Shown here piece by piece: positions 63,235 through 64,000 of a stretch of 64,000 bases of DNA (its first letter is position 1; every line of letters begins with the position of its first letter). The notes under the pieces are model-generated. The model worked only from the letters and a program-made list of their open reading frames with translations. It ran no database searches and was not told the DNA's origin. Origin of the DNA: Actinacidiphila oryziradicis (GTDB taxonomy: Bacteria; Actinomycetota; Actinomycetes; Streptomycetales; Streptomycetaceae); assembly GCF_005047355.1 (NCBI RefSeq), contig NZ_SUMC01000008.1, positions 62,001 to 126,000 of the forward strand, read 5' to 3'. The translations under genes and the position numbers were made by a program.

Positions 63235-63555
63235 CACCAAACAGTCAAAAGGTGCCAAAAAAGGGCCAACCGACGGGGGTATGCACGGATTTGCCCATGC
63301 GGAATGGGTGGCCCGAGCCTCCCCCCTCGTGGCTCGGACCACCCTGGCTTGACGTGCGGAGATCCGCTCGAACAAGGCTAGTTGACTCTGCGTCAGTGTC
63401 CAATCACAGTAACGACGCAGACCTATCGATATATTTATAGTTGCGGCCCCTGCCCAGTCATGACAGTCACCAGGACAGCCCGCTACAGCCACAACTACAA
63501 CCACACGAACCACACCAGCCACGCAAGACACAGAAGCCCCTCAAGGAGCGGCCCC
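63235..63555. other. Intergenic region before the LysR gene
   Basis: Between 63400 and 63440 is an AT-rich patch (ATCGATATATTTATAGTTG). ACAACCACAAC-like A/C repeats follow at 63489-63525. The AT patch is unusual for this GC-rich genome and probably holds the LysR promoter. No gene is seen. Confidence 0.5.
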
Positions 63556-64000
63556 ATGGATCTGGCTCTGCTGCGCACGTTCATCACGGTGCACCGGGCC
63601 GGCTCCTTCACCCGGGCCGCCCAGCTGCTCGGGCTCTCCCAACCCGCCGTCACCGGACAGATACGCAGCCTGGAACGCCAGGTCGGCCGCCCCCTCTTCC
63701 TCCGGCTCCCGCGCGGCGTCGCCCCCACCAGCGTCGGTGACGAACTCGCCCACAAGGTCGCTCCGCACCTCGACGCACTCCTCGAAATCGCCGAGAACGA
63801 CCTCGCCGACGAGTCCGGCAGCCGCACCCTTCACCTCATCGGCCCGCCGAGCTTCACCGCCTTGCGCGCCCTCCCCGCGCTCGCCGCGCTGGCCGCCGAA
63901 GGGCTCTCCCTACGCGTCGCGCTCAGCCGCGCGGACGAGGACGGGCTGGCCGGCCTCGCCGCCGGCCACCACGACCTGTGCATCGGCACCCTGCGCTCCC
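63556..64000 (+). CDS. LysR-family transcriptional regulator, 3' end outside window
   Basis: ATG 63556 has AAGGAG 8 bp upstream. The visible 148 codons contain the LysR HTH: LALLRTFITVHRAGSFTRAAQLLGLSQPAVTGQIRSLE, then GRPLFLRLPRGVAPTSVG. The start of the effector domain (RTLHLIGPPSFTALRALPAL) follows. The target is not shown by the window. It follows the cystathionine-lyase-type gene, but the 321-bp gap argues for separate transcription. Confidence 0.95.
   Translation, partial: MDLALLRTFITVHRAGSFTRAAQLLGLSQPAVTGQIRSLERQVGRPLFLRLPRGVAPTSVGDELAHKVAPHLDALLEIAENDLADESGSRTLHLIGPPSFTALRALPALAALAAEGLSLRVALSRADEDGLAGLAAGHHDLCIGTLRS

Overview
The window is high-GC actinomycete DNA, almost certainly from a Streptomyces chromosome arm close to oriC. 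The evidence is GTG/ATG starts with purine-rich ribosome binding sites, four-base GTGA gene overlaps, DUF397/RsbW-type regulators, Tat and lipoprotein copper-maturation genes, an NsrR with the Streptomyces ligand pattern, a perfect 14-bp parS core and a cluster of DnaA boxes. Both edges cut genes: a GAF-SpoIIE phosphatase on the left and a LysR regulator on the right.

Layout. 1-4 kb: phosphatase, a relic of an integrated element (3' half of a tRNA, repeats, small ORFs), an intact tRNA-Ser(TGA) and a methyltransferase. 4-16 kb: HtrA-like protease, glycerophosphodiesterase, RsbW-like ATPases, SEC-C/DUF5926 protein, prim-pol protein, a degenerate SpoIIE-type phosphatase with a coupled leader ORF, aminopeptidase P, Ni/Co permease and a truncated reductase. 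16-22.5 kb: copper-handling operon (Met-rich membrane protein, YcnI, Sco, PCuAC/ECuC, CopC-CopD fusion, Tat DyP peroxidase), followed by a MITE-like repeat. 22.9-26.5 kb: pheA, a DnaA-box cluster, serS and a HAD phosphatase. 26.5-33 kb: rhomboid-like protein, YceI, a beta-propeller membrane protein and a four-gene double ABC transporter operon.

34-43 kb is the accessory, rearranged part. Two nearly identical 523-bp direct repeats, each carrying the same small gene, flank an SDR-TetR-SDR cassette. Beside it are one intact LLM-class flavin oxidoreductase gene and three truncated copies, a remnant and an intact copy of a DUF433 antitoxin gene with its DUF5615 toxin partner, and a broken DUF3696 ATPase.

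43-64 kb returns to core genes: HAD phosphatase, the cydA-cydB-cydDC operon with a Rex box and a parS site at the cydDC start, hisC, a LacI regulator with its own operator, a metallophosphoesterase, nsrR-hmp with matching operators, thiC behind a TPP riboswitch, YibE/F, small membrane proteins, a cupin, a trans-sulfuration-type PLP enzyme and the LysR gene.

Three functional themes stand out: extracytoplasmic copper delivery, respiration and NO response (cytochrome bd, NsrR/Hmp), and chromosome replication/segregation landmarks (DnaA boxes, parS).
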